Assembly (NCBI RefSeq): GCF_018691265.1
Contig: NW_024881322.1
Span: 3,100,001-3,164,000, forward strand
DNA: 64,000 bases
Direction of reading: 5' to 3'
Origin: Tyto alba
Lineage: Eukaryota; Chordata; Aves; Strigiformes; Tytonidae
Position numbers and translations under genes: made by a program. Shown one piece after another: positions 11,720 to 23,400 of the stretch (its first letter is position 1; each line of letters begins with the position of its first letter). The notes under the pieces are model-generated. The model ran no database searches and was not told the origin of the DNA. It was given only the letters and a program-made list of their open reading frames with translations.

Positions 11720-14072
11720 CAAACAACACATTATTTGCTTTAAAATTCTAATTAAAATATTTTGTAAAAGAATTTCAGATCTCTCACTTTGAGGTACAGC
11801 ACAGTGAAACAACTGGTCAGTAAGCATAGATTGATGAACTGAAAAGTACTTTGAATTTTTCTACTTATGCTGGACGTTTCCCAGAGGGGTAAAGAGAGAA
11901 AAAGAAAACAACTTTAGAAGAGTCATCTGCATTATTCTAAACTGCCATTCCATTCTGCCTTCTAAACAGGTCTTGTTAACTGATGATAGTGTGATTTAAT
12001 AGCTAAGATCAGGCAAAAGTAGATACTATGGAGAAAACACATAGCACACAGCACTAATAAAACACAGCAGCAGGCTCTCATTTGCTGCCCACATACTGTA
12101 AACTTGTGGGTAACTCCATATGTGTCAAATACCCTGTATTCAATTCACAGAGAAACAGAGCCAAAAAAAGCCCCTGACTCTAGCTGTCTGGACCAGTAAC
12201 ACCACCCACCTGCAATGGCACTTACTTGTTTGCTTTTTATTTTTTCAGTTTTCTGTTTACTTGAGATGTAGTACACTCAGTCCTAACATCATTGTCCACA
12301 TCAGGGAGCAGAGCATGGGCAGACAGGTCAATGATAAATGCAGTTTACCCACCTTTCACTGATGGTCTAGACTACCAAATACAGGTGTTTACCTGCTGGT
12401 TTACTTGCCATTGCACCACTGGAATAGAAATGCTCAAAACTAAGCAGTGCTTATGCAGCATGATTCCCTTAAACAGCGGGAATTCCTACAAAGGCAACAT
12501 TATTAGATCTTATTAGTACACAAAAGCAGTAGGTCATCATTTCCAGAAGCATCTCTGTTGCTTAAAGGTCTGCATGCTGGTGAATGTCATTTTTATTTGA
12601 AACGCAACAAGCAGTGTTTCAAAGGAAAGCCTTTGAACTGAAGGATAACATCATTTTCAGAAACACTGACAACGTTGCTGAAAATTAAATATTTTCAGAT
12701 AACACTGCCTTTCAGCTCCCTTCTGTTTTATGAGACAACAGTGAGTCACCGTGTACCGACCTTAGCAATAGGCAACACTCTGCTGACACAGCGCTATCAC
12801 GATTCAAAATAAATACAGTATCGCATAATTAGAAAATGAATAGGTGCTGATAGCCATGGTGTCTCTACTCTGTACTACCTGTGTCTGTGTTTCCTGCCCA
12901 CGTGAGCCTGGGGCAGTACTGGCAGACCAGCTCCCCTGTCCCAGCAGCTGGAGGAACTGGGATGGCTCTGTCTCCCTGTTAGCTGGCAGCTCTCCTTCCT
13001 CGGCCCAGGATGAGTGCCAGTGCCGCCACCCCTGTGAGCACCTAAAGGTCTGGGGAAGAGAGGGGAGGACGAAGGAATTTAACACTTTTGCAGCCTGTGC
13101 TGCAGGCTCCTACTAGCCTGTGAAGATCTCTATCGATCTGTCCCAGCTCCCCAGTCTTTCTCCCCAAGACAGCTAATTCCTAGGCTGAAATTAACTGCAT
13201 TTCAATAATTCAAGGCAGAATATTCGTTATAGAGTCAGCAGGTGTTGCCCTTCACTAAGCCACCTATGTACCTCTTACACCAGCATCAAAGGAACAAAAA
13301 TGGAGTATACAGGACTCAACTTCAGGAAGGATGTTGGGAGTGAGGGGGGACACACACAACACAAAACACCCTTTTGTTATTTATGAAAGGGAACACTATT
13401 TCATTTAAAATTAAATCATGAGGCTTTCTATTTGTCTGATCCATAGCTTTTTGCTGATAGCCTCGCTGCTCACCACGTCTAGAGTTTCTGATTTTCCATC
13501 TGGGTATTTAACAAACAACCAAATTTGCCTCATAAATCTTTGTTAAGGTTTTTTGAATGCTGGCTACTTCCACACACAGAGGCATGCAAACACACTCCCA
13601 TTTCCACAACAGAGCACTGCATCTCACAGCATGAGAATGAAAGGAACAAACCCCAAGAAAACAAAAAACAGCTGTAGCACGGTCCTGCAAAAATGAATAT
13701 TATGAAAGCTGATACAGATTTGACTTTCCCTTGAATTTTGTGGTTTCTCAGAATGAACCCAGCTTTACCCCCTTTGTCAAGGAGCAAGCAGAATGGTTTT
13801 TAAGAAAAAGAGGCATTTGGAACTTTTCAGAGAGCTTCCACTTTCCAAAAGCCTTTGCTGGAGGCAGAAAGATGGGTGAGCAAGGGAGGAGGGAACGACT
13901 TGTCAACAGACAGTAACGAGAGGAACTCAAGGTAATACCCTGTCCTGGGTTTGAGTGAGTTGTGGGGTTTTTATGGTATATGGGGAGGGGGCTATCGGGG
14001 TGGCCCCCTGTGAGAAGCTTCTCGAAGCTCCCCCAGCTCCACGTCAGCTCCACTTCTGTTTGGGAAACTGAG

Positions 14073-14107
14073 CCAATTGGCTGCACCTCTGCGATAACGT
14101 ATTTAAG
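14073..14107 (+). promoter_or_regulatory. LTR promoter: CCAAT and TATA-like boxes
   Basis: CCAAT lies at 14073-14077 and tatttaag at 14100-14107, 22 bases apart, in the first sixth of the LTR. This matches the U3 core promoter layout of retroviral LTRs. Both motifs are intact, so leftover promoter activity is possible; transcription would run toward 15 kb. Confidence 0.6.
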
Positions 14108-14390
14108 AAGGGGACGTGGTGACGGGCAGTGGGACTGGTGAGGAGGAGTTGGGGCAGCTGCGTGAACACCAAGGTCAGTGGAGGAACAGAGGAAGAAAGG
14201 AGGGGGGAGGTGTGCTGGAGCAGAGACCCCCCTGTATCCTGTGGGGAAATGGCAGGGCGGCCCCCCCTGCCACCCATGGAGATCTACGGTGGAGCAGACA
14301 CTGATTAATGGCCTATAATGTGTTTCACACGGATGACCAAGGTGACTGTTCCCGAAGAAGGCCAGGATCTTGTGGGAAAAAGTAGACCCT

Positions 14391-14600
14391 GCTGTTGTAG
14401 TTCAGTGCTGGGAGGATTGCAGCATGCGGGGGTGTCCTATGCTGGAACAGCTCAGGAAGGGCTGCAGCCCGTGGGAGGGACTCATGTCAAGAGAAAGCTG
14501 GTGTCCCACGACAGAGCAGTATAGGGAAATGCTGCGACCCATGGGAGGGACTCACATCGGAAAAAGTTTGTGGAGAACTGTCTCCTTTGAGAGGGGGACC
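14391..14600 (+). repeat. Tandem subrepeats of about 70 bp inside the LTR
   Basis: gctgcagcccgtgggaggga at 14461 and gctgcgacccatgggaggga at 14531 begin two similar units exactly 70 bp apart. A more diverged unit may begin at 14391, again 70 bp upstream. Such repeats of the CTGCAGCCCGTGG type are, from memory, usual in this LTR family and vary in number between copies. Confidence 0.6.
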
Positions 14601-14831
14601 ACGCTGGAGCAGGAGGAACAAGTTCCAGAAGCTCCCCCCACCAAAGATGGAAGAAGAAGCAGCACTGACTGCACCCCCCATTCCCTGCCCCTGCGCCGCT
14701 GGGGGAGGAGGTAGAGATATCTGGAGCAGAGCTGAGCCCGGGAAGGAGGGAGGGGTGGGGGGAAGGTGTTCTCAAGATGTGGCAATGCTTCTCACTGTCC
14801 TACTCTGTTAAGCGTTGTTGTTAGTATCTGC

Positions 14832-14837
14832 AATAAA
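14832..14837 (+). promoter_or_regulatory. LTR polyadenylation signal
   Basis: AATAAA within gcaataaatgcatggg, about 190 bp before the LTR end, at the same relative place as in the related LTR at 7472-8385. Confidence 0.65.
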
Positions 14838-17800
14838 TGCATGGGTTTTTTCTTCCTCTAATGAGTCTGCCTTTTGCCCGTAACCATAATGGGTGATTTG
14901 TCCCTCCTGGTCCTTTCTCGAATCCTAAGGCTTACTTATTTGTCCCTTCTCATCTCTGGGAGGGAAGGGAGGAGTGAGCAGCTGTGTGGTGCTCAGTTGC
15001 CCTCTGAGCTCAAACCATGACATATCCGCTCCTCTTCACAAACTATTGCAAATTATTCCAGAACTGCATGTTTGCTCCCCTCCTTCAATCCCACTCCCCA
15101 GCTTTCATGCCATCACTTTTGAAATCAATCACAACACACTGTCTTACCAAAAAAGTTAGAACTTGGTCCTTCATGGTCTTCCCCACCAAGGACAAGCAGC
15201 AGTAACATTGGAGGCAAAACTGTCACTGTACAGTTATAACAGTAAATAAACAAACTAAGGATTACAAGCTCCTAATGAGGTCTTTGAGGCTTTACAGATC
15301 AGGCTTCTGAAGTTGATGTTCTATGAACAACGGAGTTTTGCTAATCATTGGATTTGTGCTTCACAATTTTGAGAAGTTTGCAGTGCTGCTCAAATAATGT
15401 GATCTGCTTTTAGATTTCTTTAAGGAGCTTAACAGAACTATCTGTCCCTTCCCTTGGTCCTACTTCAGGAAAGTATTTGCTTACATAGTAAGTCAGCTCT
15501 TATTCATAAATTCACCCAGGCATGAGTTTAAAAGCATTGCACATAAATACCAATGGAGTTTAAGTATGCATTGCCTGAGAAGTGAGTTTCCCTGACCAAA
15601 ACTTTGAGAATGGATTCAATGACTGAAAAATTATTTTGTCAAATATGGAGAACTGTGCCTGTTGGACAAGCATCTAAGAAGATGCTCTTTCAAAGGTTTT
15701 GTTCTTTCCTTGTGTTAAGTTTCCTTCCCTGAGTTCAGATATGCTGAGGTAGCAGGTCTCTAAGATGCTAGCTAGAGTTGCAAAATTCTCTTTTTCCTGC
15801 TGTGCTTTGACCTCGTCTGATTTCATTTACATATTCTGTAGCTTTTCAGCTTGGCCTGTCAAATTTGCTTGATATATGCCTAAATCTCTTCCTGACTTCT
15901 CTTCTGAGGGTTTTATCACTCCCGATTACTTCAGTTCACCTACATCTCAACAACAGTTTGGTTCTTAGGCAGAAAAAGCCAATTCTTTCCTTGGTCCTTC
16001 TTTTCAGTCCTGCTGTCTTGCATAGAGGTGGGTGCTTCTGATTGCATGAGACTTCAACTCTGACTAGAGGAGGCTCTTTTTACACCAACAAGCACTGCAA
16101 AATGTGAATCAAACCCAAAGGGTGTTTGAAAATTTAGAAAGTTAAACTGCTGAAACAAGTAGTTTATAATTAAAGTACTGAGAAAACCTTAACTGAAGAA
16201 TCACTAGAGCAACACTATAATTATGCTGTCCTTCATATCCTGCCATTAGCATTTCTAGAAGTGACATAATAATAATGTGGCTTTTTTTCTCTTTAGGAAC
16301 TGTCAGCTCTCTCTACAGTATTCAAGTAAGTTTATAAAGAATATCAAGTTCTTAAATGGAAAATGCAAATGATGATTTTTGTGTAAGACACATGTCACAT
16401 TAGGAAGCCCATGAAAATCATGGCCATATATGTTTCAAGTCACTAGAGTAGAACATCTTCATTTTTTCAATTTTTTTCCCCTATCTATTCAGGGTTCAAG
16501 TAAAAAAAGACCTAGCAAACTCTCTTTTGAGCTCTCCTGTTAACTGTTCAAATCTAGTATTTTTGTAGAAACACAGGCTGCCTGCGCTTCCAGGAGAGCA
16601 CACAGAGAGCCCATCTCAATCAATTAGAAGGAAGGTTCTGATCCCAGACACCAAAAAGACTTTATGCAGATAACAACCGAGCTTGTAATAAGAAACACAT
16701 TTGGGGGGATGTCCCAAGGACATCCTTTAGGCTCTTGTTGCCAGCAGACATTCTGCCCCATAGCAAGACTGTAGTACCAGCAGTGGCTGTTGAGTGCCTG
16801 GGAGCCTATTTGGGCATGTACCCTCCAACTTCTACATCCCTCAGGAGGTGTAATTTGATTTGCATTCTAACACATCCTAACACGTTCAGAAGAGGTAAAA
16901 GAAAGCATGCGACCCTGTGTTACTTCACTAGGGATGCCAGTGAGACTTACAGCTTTTTCTGAAGGAGAGCTGATATACTTTCAAAGCACAAACTGTCAGA
17001 GTTGTGGCTCACAACAGGACGCGAGGCTTTGGCAGCCAGTTCTGTTCTGTTGATTCTCAGTCAATCATAAATGTTGATAAAAGAAAAATGTGTTTAGGAA
17101 AAGTACATTTTCTGTCAAACAACCAGCAACGAGCATAATGGAGTTGAAATGAGATACTTAAATCTTCTAAATCTTTCGTGGATTGTGGAAGTGAAATAAG
17201 CTCTGAAACAAATCTAAATTTGTTCTCAATTAGATTTTAATTATTGACTGCTTGAAAATAAATTATTATATTAAAAAAAACTATGTGATGTTGATTAAGT
17301 TGCATGAAATTATATGGTTAGGATATTTCATAGTGCCTGTGGTATAATTTGCTGGCCTTTTAAGATCACAGAATGTTACATTGAGGGCAAATATATCTCA
17401 TTATAACAATTTTGGGGGAAGATAAGCATCTCACAGCTGACACAGACAGATAACATTTACCCGTTATATGTGTACGTATAAGATACTGATTTACTAAGGA
17501 CAGACAGGAATGAGAGTGAGGTCCTGGCAAGATGCGAATTAGATATGAACTATATCTGCACTTACCAAGTAGGTGCAGCACCAAGCTCATCTCATAAACT
17601 TTATGGAAGCCAGTGTATACTTGTTTGAGTCTAGTATTCCTTAAGCGTAGCTATACTTCTTTCATAGATCAGTTCCCACCAGCTCAGAGCAGCAATAGAA
17701 ATAACTCACAGATGACAAACCATGCCAGGAACATTGCTGCTGATAAAACCTTGAACTTCTGTTCTTTTTAGAAGCCTGGTCCAGAATCTGTGTAACACAA

Positions 17801-18898
17801 GGTGGCCAGGGGTCCTCACTCCCTGCCAGCCAAAGCTCCTTCTTCCATAATAGGGATCACAGTGGTAAGAGATGGACTTCTGTCTAAGTTTCTTTCAGGT
17901 TGCAGACAGTGCAAGAAAGGATTTGTCTTTACACAATTAAATCAAGTGGTGGCTCCAAAATCTCCCTTCTACCGCAGATATGACACAGGCTTCCTACTCA
18001 TGCTAGTTGACTTGTAAGATGAGGGAACTAGATCTAATCAGCACAACTCAGTTATTCACCCAGTCTTTATGTGCGGCATATTTTGGTGTGGTTAAGGGTT
18101 AGTCTACATCAGATGGGAGGGGAAAGAGTGAATATGTGGGATGTTCTGGTATTTTGTTTTTACAATGAAACTTCTGCAGCCTCATGATCAAGTTCTCCCA
18201 AGTGAACTAGCAAGTCTCTGCCAACTGGAGAGACTCTTCTAAAAGGGCATTACATTCATTTCATGATGAGTTAAAGCATGGGAAGGGAAAGTTCATATGG
18301 TTGCATCTGTATGTCAGATGTCCTTTAGATTTTGGCAGTCTTCCCACTGCTGTCCTGCACTTTGCTGTCTCACACTGCAGCCAGTCTGTCGGATTACCTA
18401 CCTGTCCTGCAGTGTTCCAGAGTCAAGTCAACTAGCTGTTAACTCACTGCTTTTAAAAGTTGGCATGCAACTCAGTGCGCTCCACTGGTGGTCACACACT
18501 CCTAAAAGCTAATCATCCTACTCGGCATCACAGCAGTCACACATTGTGTAACTGTCTATCATTAAGCAGAGATCCCAGATTTCTCTGACACCCGATAGAA
18601 GAAATTATTCTCCTTTAAAAGCTGTCACTGCAGCACAAAGAGCTATGAACTACAAGTAAATAAAGGGACAGAGTACTTGCCTAGGACGCATCACAGGTAA
18701 TGTCAAAAAGAGGTATAATTTTTTTAAACAGCACAGGAGAAAAGAGGTCTAATATTTGTGCAAGTCTTCATCCATACTCTAGGTTGGATAGTACGGAAAA
18801 CACTGAGATGCTGAAGATATCAGAAAGCTGATGAGTTAGAGACAAAAATCAGAATAATTTTGCTATGAAGGAGCAAAGAATAACACATAGAAATGACA

Positions 18899-18918
18899 GA
18901 GAGAGAGAGAGAGAGAGA
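18899..18918. repeat. (GA)10 microsatellite
   Basis: Ten uninterrupted GA units. Confidence 0.95.
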
Positions 18919-19664
18919 ATGAGTCCCAAGCGCAACAGGGTTATAAAAGAGACCTGGCAGTACATGCTACATTAAAGTACATGAATGGATGATCTAAGCA
19001 AAGACAGATCCTCTGTGCCTGACAAAGGCTGCATTTTAGGCAGGTGTTAGTGAAGACCCTTTCTGAACCTATTTGGCTCTATCCCCATACTCTTGCATGT
19101 ATGCTGGGAAACTCACATCAGCAGCAATTATTTTCCTTCTATTTTCAGATCCCACAGCCCTCAGATGCATTAGCACTTACCCCACAGCTGTCCCCTTTCA
19201 TTTGGCTGGCATTCAGGGCATACCACTGCACTTCGAGTGCCCTGTGTAAGGCTTCACATGACAACGCAACAGAGGATAAATTGGAAACCTCAGCATCAGT
19301 GATGGATTAATGAGCCTTTGGCAAGCCTTTGTACCTTCTGTTTCAAGTGTAAGGCAAAGTCCTTTGATCTTTCCTTATCTACCATATTTATGTAGAAGCA
19401 TGTAGACTGAAAAGCAAACAAAGAAATAAAATCCCTCAGGTCCACCAAAATAAGAGACCTAATTGGACAAGTTTTTGCTCCTAGAAGGAGAATCTGAGAA
19501 TAAAAACGTAACGGATGTGTAAGATATATGGCTTAATGCACTAACAGAAGGCTCTCACATGCCACAGGGATGAATGTAGTCTAACAGTCTAGGGAAAATG
19601 GAATTATCCTTAGTAGCATAACTGCGAATGTTGTTTTTTGACATATACTATAGGTATGTGTATC

Positions 19665-19696
19665 ATATTTTATATACATATATATGCGTACGTATG
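19665..19696. repeat. TA/TG-rich low-complexity tract
   Basis: Imperfect alternating purine-pyrimidine sequence (tatatacatatatatgcgta). Probably a decayed dinucleotide repeat. Confidence 0.6.
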
Positions 19697-22373
19697 TTTG
19701 GTTCATCTTTTTTACTCATTTAAGGTGTGATTTTTCAAAACTGCCTTAAGTGATTTTCCCACTTTAATTTAATTGAATTACATAGTTACTGAAGATGGCA
19801 GCATGAGGCCAAATGCTGCCCTTTAAATCATTGAGTTCTCTGGGAATTGTGTGTATTCAGAAGACCACGGGCTTATGCAGAGGCTGAATCTGCAATGTCT
19901 GTATAATCGTAGCAGCCTACTCTGGCCTTTTGGAGTTGGCCACCAGAATTAGCCTGCCCAGAGACTGTTGACAAAGCCTTCAACATATACACCATTTGAA
20001 AAAAAATCTCTCATAGAAATGCTCCATTCTTCTCTAGATATCTGTGTTAGGTTTTCCCCAGTACTTCTCTGTAGTTTGGAGAAAGTGCCATGAATTATTT
20101 TAGGGCAGGTGATACACTGCAAACCAGCAGAACTTCTTGATCCCTCTGTCTTTCCTGTGGCAGGGCCATTTTTAAATCCCTGCCAACCACATTGGAGAAA
20201 CACTGCCATAGGCTGTGATTGTGATAGTTCTAACAAAGGTCACTGAACATTGTCTTCTTACTACCCAGCCAGGTGGTTTTAACATTTATCAGTCCAGAAG
20301 GCTTCTGTGCAGAAAAGGTGGATGCTTTGTGATAGTTCCATCTGAACGAACTTTTCCTGAAGTTGCTTTACTGAGATGGGAAAACTAAGTGGGAAACCTT
20401 CAGCTTTTATTAGGAAAGGATAGTAATGTGGTCATGGAAACAGAATCTGATAGAAGGAAAGAAACAAGCATATTGTGCCTTGTTTGTGCAGGGTACCAGA
20501 TATCTACTTGTTTATGCACTCCCTCCCTAACCTGTTTTAGCCACAATAACCACACGAACGTAAACAGTTTACATCATAAATGTAGATTGACTGGACTAAT
20601 TTTGTTAGAAGACAGTTAGGCATTGCTGGCAGCCCTGAATGAGTGGCAGTTTCTCATACCACAAAGGGTGGTGATAAGCAATTGTGGCATGAGCTACTGG
20701 TGGTATCCATTTCCTACTACAAGCAGAACACTGCACCTCTCTATAGGCTTAATAGCTAACATGTTTAAAACCGAAAAAACAGTGGTAATGATCTTGGGTT
20801 TTTTAACATGAAATGTCAGAGCACAAAACTGATACCAGCACTCCTGTGAGCCAGTGGTATTAGAATAAAGTGCAAACCCCCAGGTTACATTACATTCTTG
20901 TATGCCACAAAGATGGGGGAAAAGTGATTCCAGCTTCTGAAGCATCTTATAATAGCATCTGTGGAGTCTGAATAGGGAACCAAATCCCAGCCTCCTTTAC
21001 TCATGTGAGTAGTTTTGTGCTGAGCTATTCTTAAAATAATCATCAATTCCCGCTCAGTGCTCCCCCCCATAAATTAGTTTCTATGATGTATAACAGCCAC
21101 TGAAAGAAGAATTGAACAGGGAAAATTAACTTGCTTTTCAGTAACAGAAATTTATCAAGGCCACAGTTTTTACTGAGACAAAAACAATTCATTTAAGCCT
21201 TGTCAAGATTCGTAATTAAAAATCCTCTACTTTCAATTGCAACTTACAAATACTGTGCTTAATTCCAAAGTTAATATTTCCACACATTTCTACTACACTC
21301 TGCTATAGCAACTATGAGTCCAGTCTGATAACAAGAGCACTGTACCCAAGCTAGTAGTAAATGACTTCCCACTATTCTGTGTAAAAATTAAACTTACTTT
21401 CTAGAAGGGGCATGGGGAGGTTTGAAGCTGTATTTACTGTCTGAACATCAGTTCTATTGTAAGAAATATGAAAGTTCTGTCTCTTTTAGGCTTAGGCTAA
21501 TGCATCAGATATGGCAATCCTGAAAAGCTTTGACTTTTTGTTGTGAATCAATCTGCTCCCACCAGGCTGCCTGCTGCCTGCCAGGTCTCCACTGGTGTTT
21601 GTGTGAACAGTTTGGATCACAGGTCACCCTAATGGAAGATCAAGCCTTCAACCAACTAACCCATGAGTAGACCTCAACTCTATTTTTCATTACTTATGAG
21701 TTGGAAGAGGCCTCTTCCTTCAAAGACTTTGGTAGTGTAGACTTCAGCATGTTCAAGGACCAATTTTCTGTTCTAGAAGAATATGAGTGAGATTATTCTG
21801 TTCTGTGATGGACGATTATGATTTCACAGGTGATCATTCAAGCCGATAGTACTTTGACTGTGGTTTTTTATGCAAATTACAACATGAACTTGAAAGAAAA
21901 ACAACTCTCAATCTTTACCAACACATAACACTTCATCTTCCTCTACTTATGGAGGAGTATTACAATGAAGAAGTGACATGTAACAAATCTCCAATGAATC
22001 AAAACTCAACACTTCTCTTACATGTCTCAAAAACGTTTTACTTTGAAGCAACCCATATTCTGCCTTCACTATACACCAGTAACACCATTTCCCTATATCA
22101 TCTCATTTTTGTTTGCCAGCTGCCTTTTTGCTTATAGTCTGTGCAACAAGAACATGCAGAAAAATTCTTTCTAGTCATACAAAGAGGGTCCCAAACATTT
22201 TTTTTTTGTGTGCACTAGCTATCTCACTACCTCAGTAGCCAGTATGTTGCCAGAGTTCTTGGGGCTATCGCTTAAAAATAGACAGTTTTAAGGAAAGATC
22301 TGAGAGAGAAACAGGAGGTAACTTTTCTGATATTTATACGGAAGGGTTTTCTAATCATCAGGGCCAGTACAGG

Positions 22374-22393
22374 AAAAAAAAAAAAAAAAAAAA
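22374..22393. repeat. Poly-A tract (A20)
   Basis: Uninterrupted run of A on the plus strand. No recognisable retroelement body precedes it. Confidence 0.9.
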
Positions 22394-22611
22394 CAGAAGC
22401 TGTGAGTTTAAAAAAATCAGAGTAGACATAATGGAGGATGTGATCCTTGCCTGACCACAAAGCCATCATGAAGTTTGACCTAAACCATATCTTCCAGTAA
22501 AACAGCTGAAAACTAGGCTTGACTTTCCTGGTGTTTACAAGCACTTAAAAAAAGAAGCATAAAAAGCCTTTTAAAAGGAGAACCAGCCCTTCTGTTGTTA
22601 GTTTTATATGA

Positions 22612-22656
22612 GTTGGATATAAATATATCCAACATTGGGCATAAATATATCCAACA
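22612..22656. repeat. Inverted repeat and 16-bp direct repeat
   Basis: gttggatata (22612-22621) and tatatccaac (22624-22633) form a perfect 10-bp inverted repeat with a 2-base centre. The word ataaatatatccaaca occurs at 22619-22634 and again at 22641-22656, a 22-bp period. It probably arose as a local duplication. Confidence 0.8.
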
Positions 22657-23352
22657 GTCAAAAAGCAACTTAAGAAATGGCAGTATAAACATTAAGGGGG
22701 AAAAGCCCAGTACAATGACTTTGTCCTGTTTTTTAAATATTATTTTAAATATTATTATTTGTCCTTTAAGTTTCAGAGGATTTTTGTTGTGTACCTCACA
22801 GTTTAATCACCTTCGGAATCATTAAGAGCCAAAATCAAGTTTAAACTAGGTACTAGTGAGACATTTTTTCTTTAATCATTGAAGACTGGCTTACATACCA
22901 ATTTATGAACTCAGAGATACAATGTGCAAATCACCTGACTGACAGGGATCCCTCTCAGGACCTCCCTAGCTAATATTAATAATTCTCCCTTTGAGAGTCA
23001 TTAAGAAACAAGACAAAAAACTTCTCCTCAGTTTGTTAGGACCTGATCTAAAGCCACCAAAGCCAATACAAGTCTTTCCAATAGTTTCAGATTGGGCCAT
23101 AAATCCTGAGACACTATCATCTCTTGAATTTGATGAACTATGATTCCTCGGTACTGGCAGCACACACTGTCACCAGCAAGGTCACATCAATCATGAAACC
23201 CAGCCAGTGCCAACAGCCAGCCTGCCTTTGGTGACATAAGAGAAAATCCAATGGCCTACATGTTTTTTGCAGTTATCAGTTTGCACTTAATGCATGGGGA
23301 AAGAGGGAAAAGAATGAGCCTCAGCTCTGTCACTCGACCTGATATTCTCTGA

Positions 23353-23400
23353 GTTGTTGTTTTGGTTTTGGTTTTTTTTTTGGTTTTTTTTTTTTTTTTT
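23353..23400. repeat. GTTTT/T-rich tract
   Basis: GTT, GTTTT and long T runs, ending in T17 at 23384-23400. Confidence 0.85.

Larger units (their letters stand above)
10093..13935. other. Unique non-coding DNA
   Basis: AT-rich sequence with an (ATT)-type microsatellite at 10595-10630 and a T8A18 tract at 11694-11719. A GC-richer block at about 12850-13130 is open on both strands (12844-13116 plus, 12804-13085 minus), but neither frame shows a recognisable domain. No gene is called. Confidence 0.55.
13941..15022 (+). mobile_element. Solo LTR of an avian endogenous retrovirus (ERVL-like)
   Basis: The element starts TGTCCTGGGTTTGAG and ends CAAACCATGACA, about 1,082 bp. Its flanks taccc (13936-13940) and tatcc (15023-15027) match at four of five bases, consistent with a 5-bp target-site duplication. 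It has a CCAAT box (14073-14077), a TATA-like tatttaag (14100-14107) and AATAAA (14832-14837), in the order expected of a retroviral LTR. Its layout and several blocks (TATA region, the gagcccgggaag region, the C-rich end) correspond to the minus-strand LTR at 7472-8385, so both belong to related families. No retroviral coding sequence adjoins it. Several short open frames inside are chance products of its GC-rich sequence. Confidence 0.88.

Noticed and set aside
8386..13940. Provirus bounded by the two LTRs
   Set aside because: The LTRs are in opposite orientation with different flanking duplications, and the DNA between them shows no gag, pol or env sequence.
14318..14811. Several overlapping frames of 60-114 codons
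   Set aside because: All lie within the solo LTR and result from its GC-rich, repeat-bearing sequence.
15746..15770. let-7-like seed (tgaggtag) in gctgaggtagcaggtctc
   Set aside because: The match to let-7 ends after the seed region, and no complementary arm lies within hairpin distance, so it is not a microRNA precursor.
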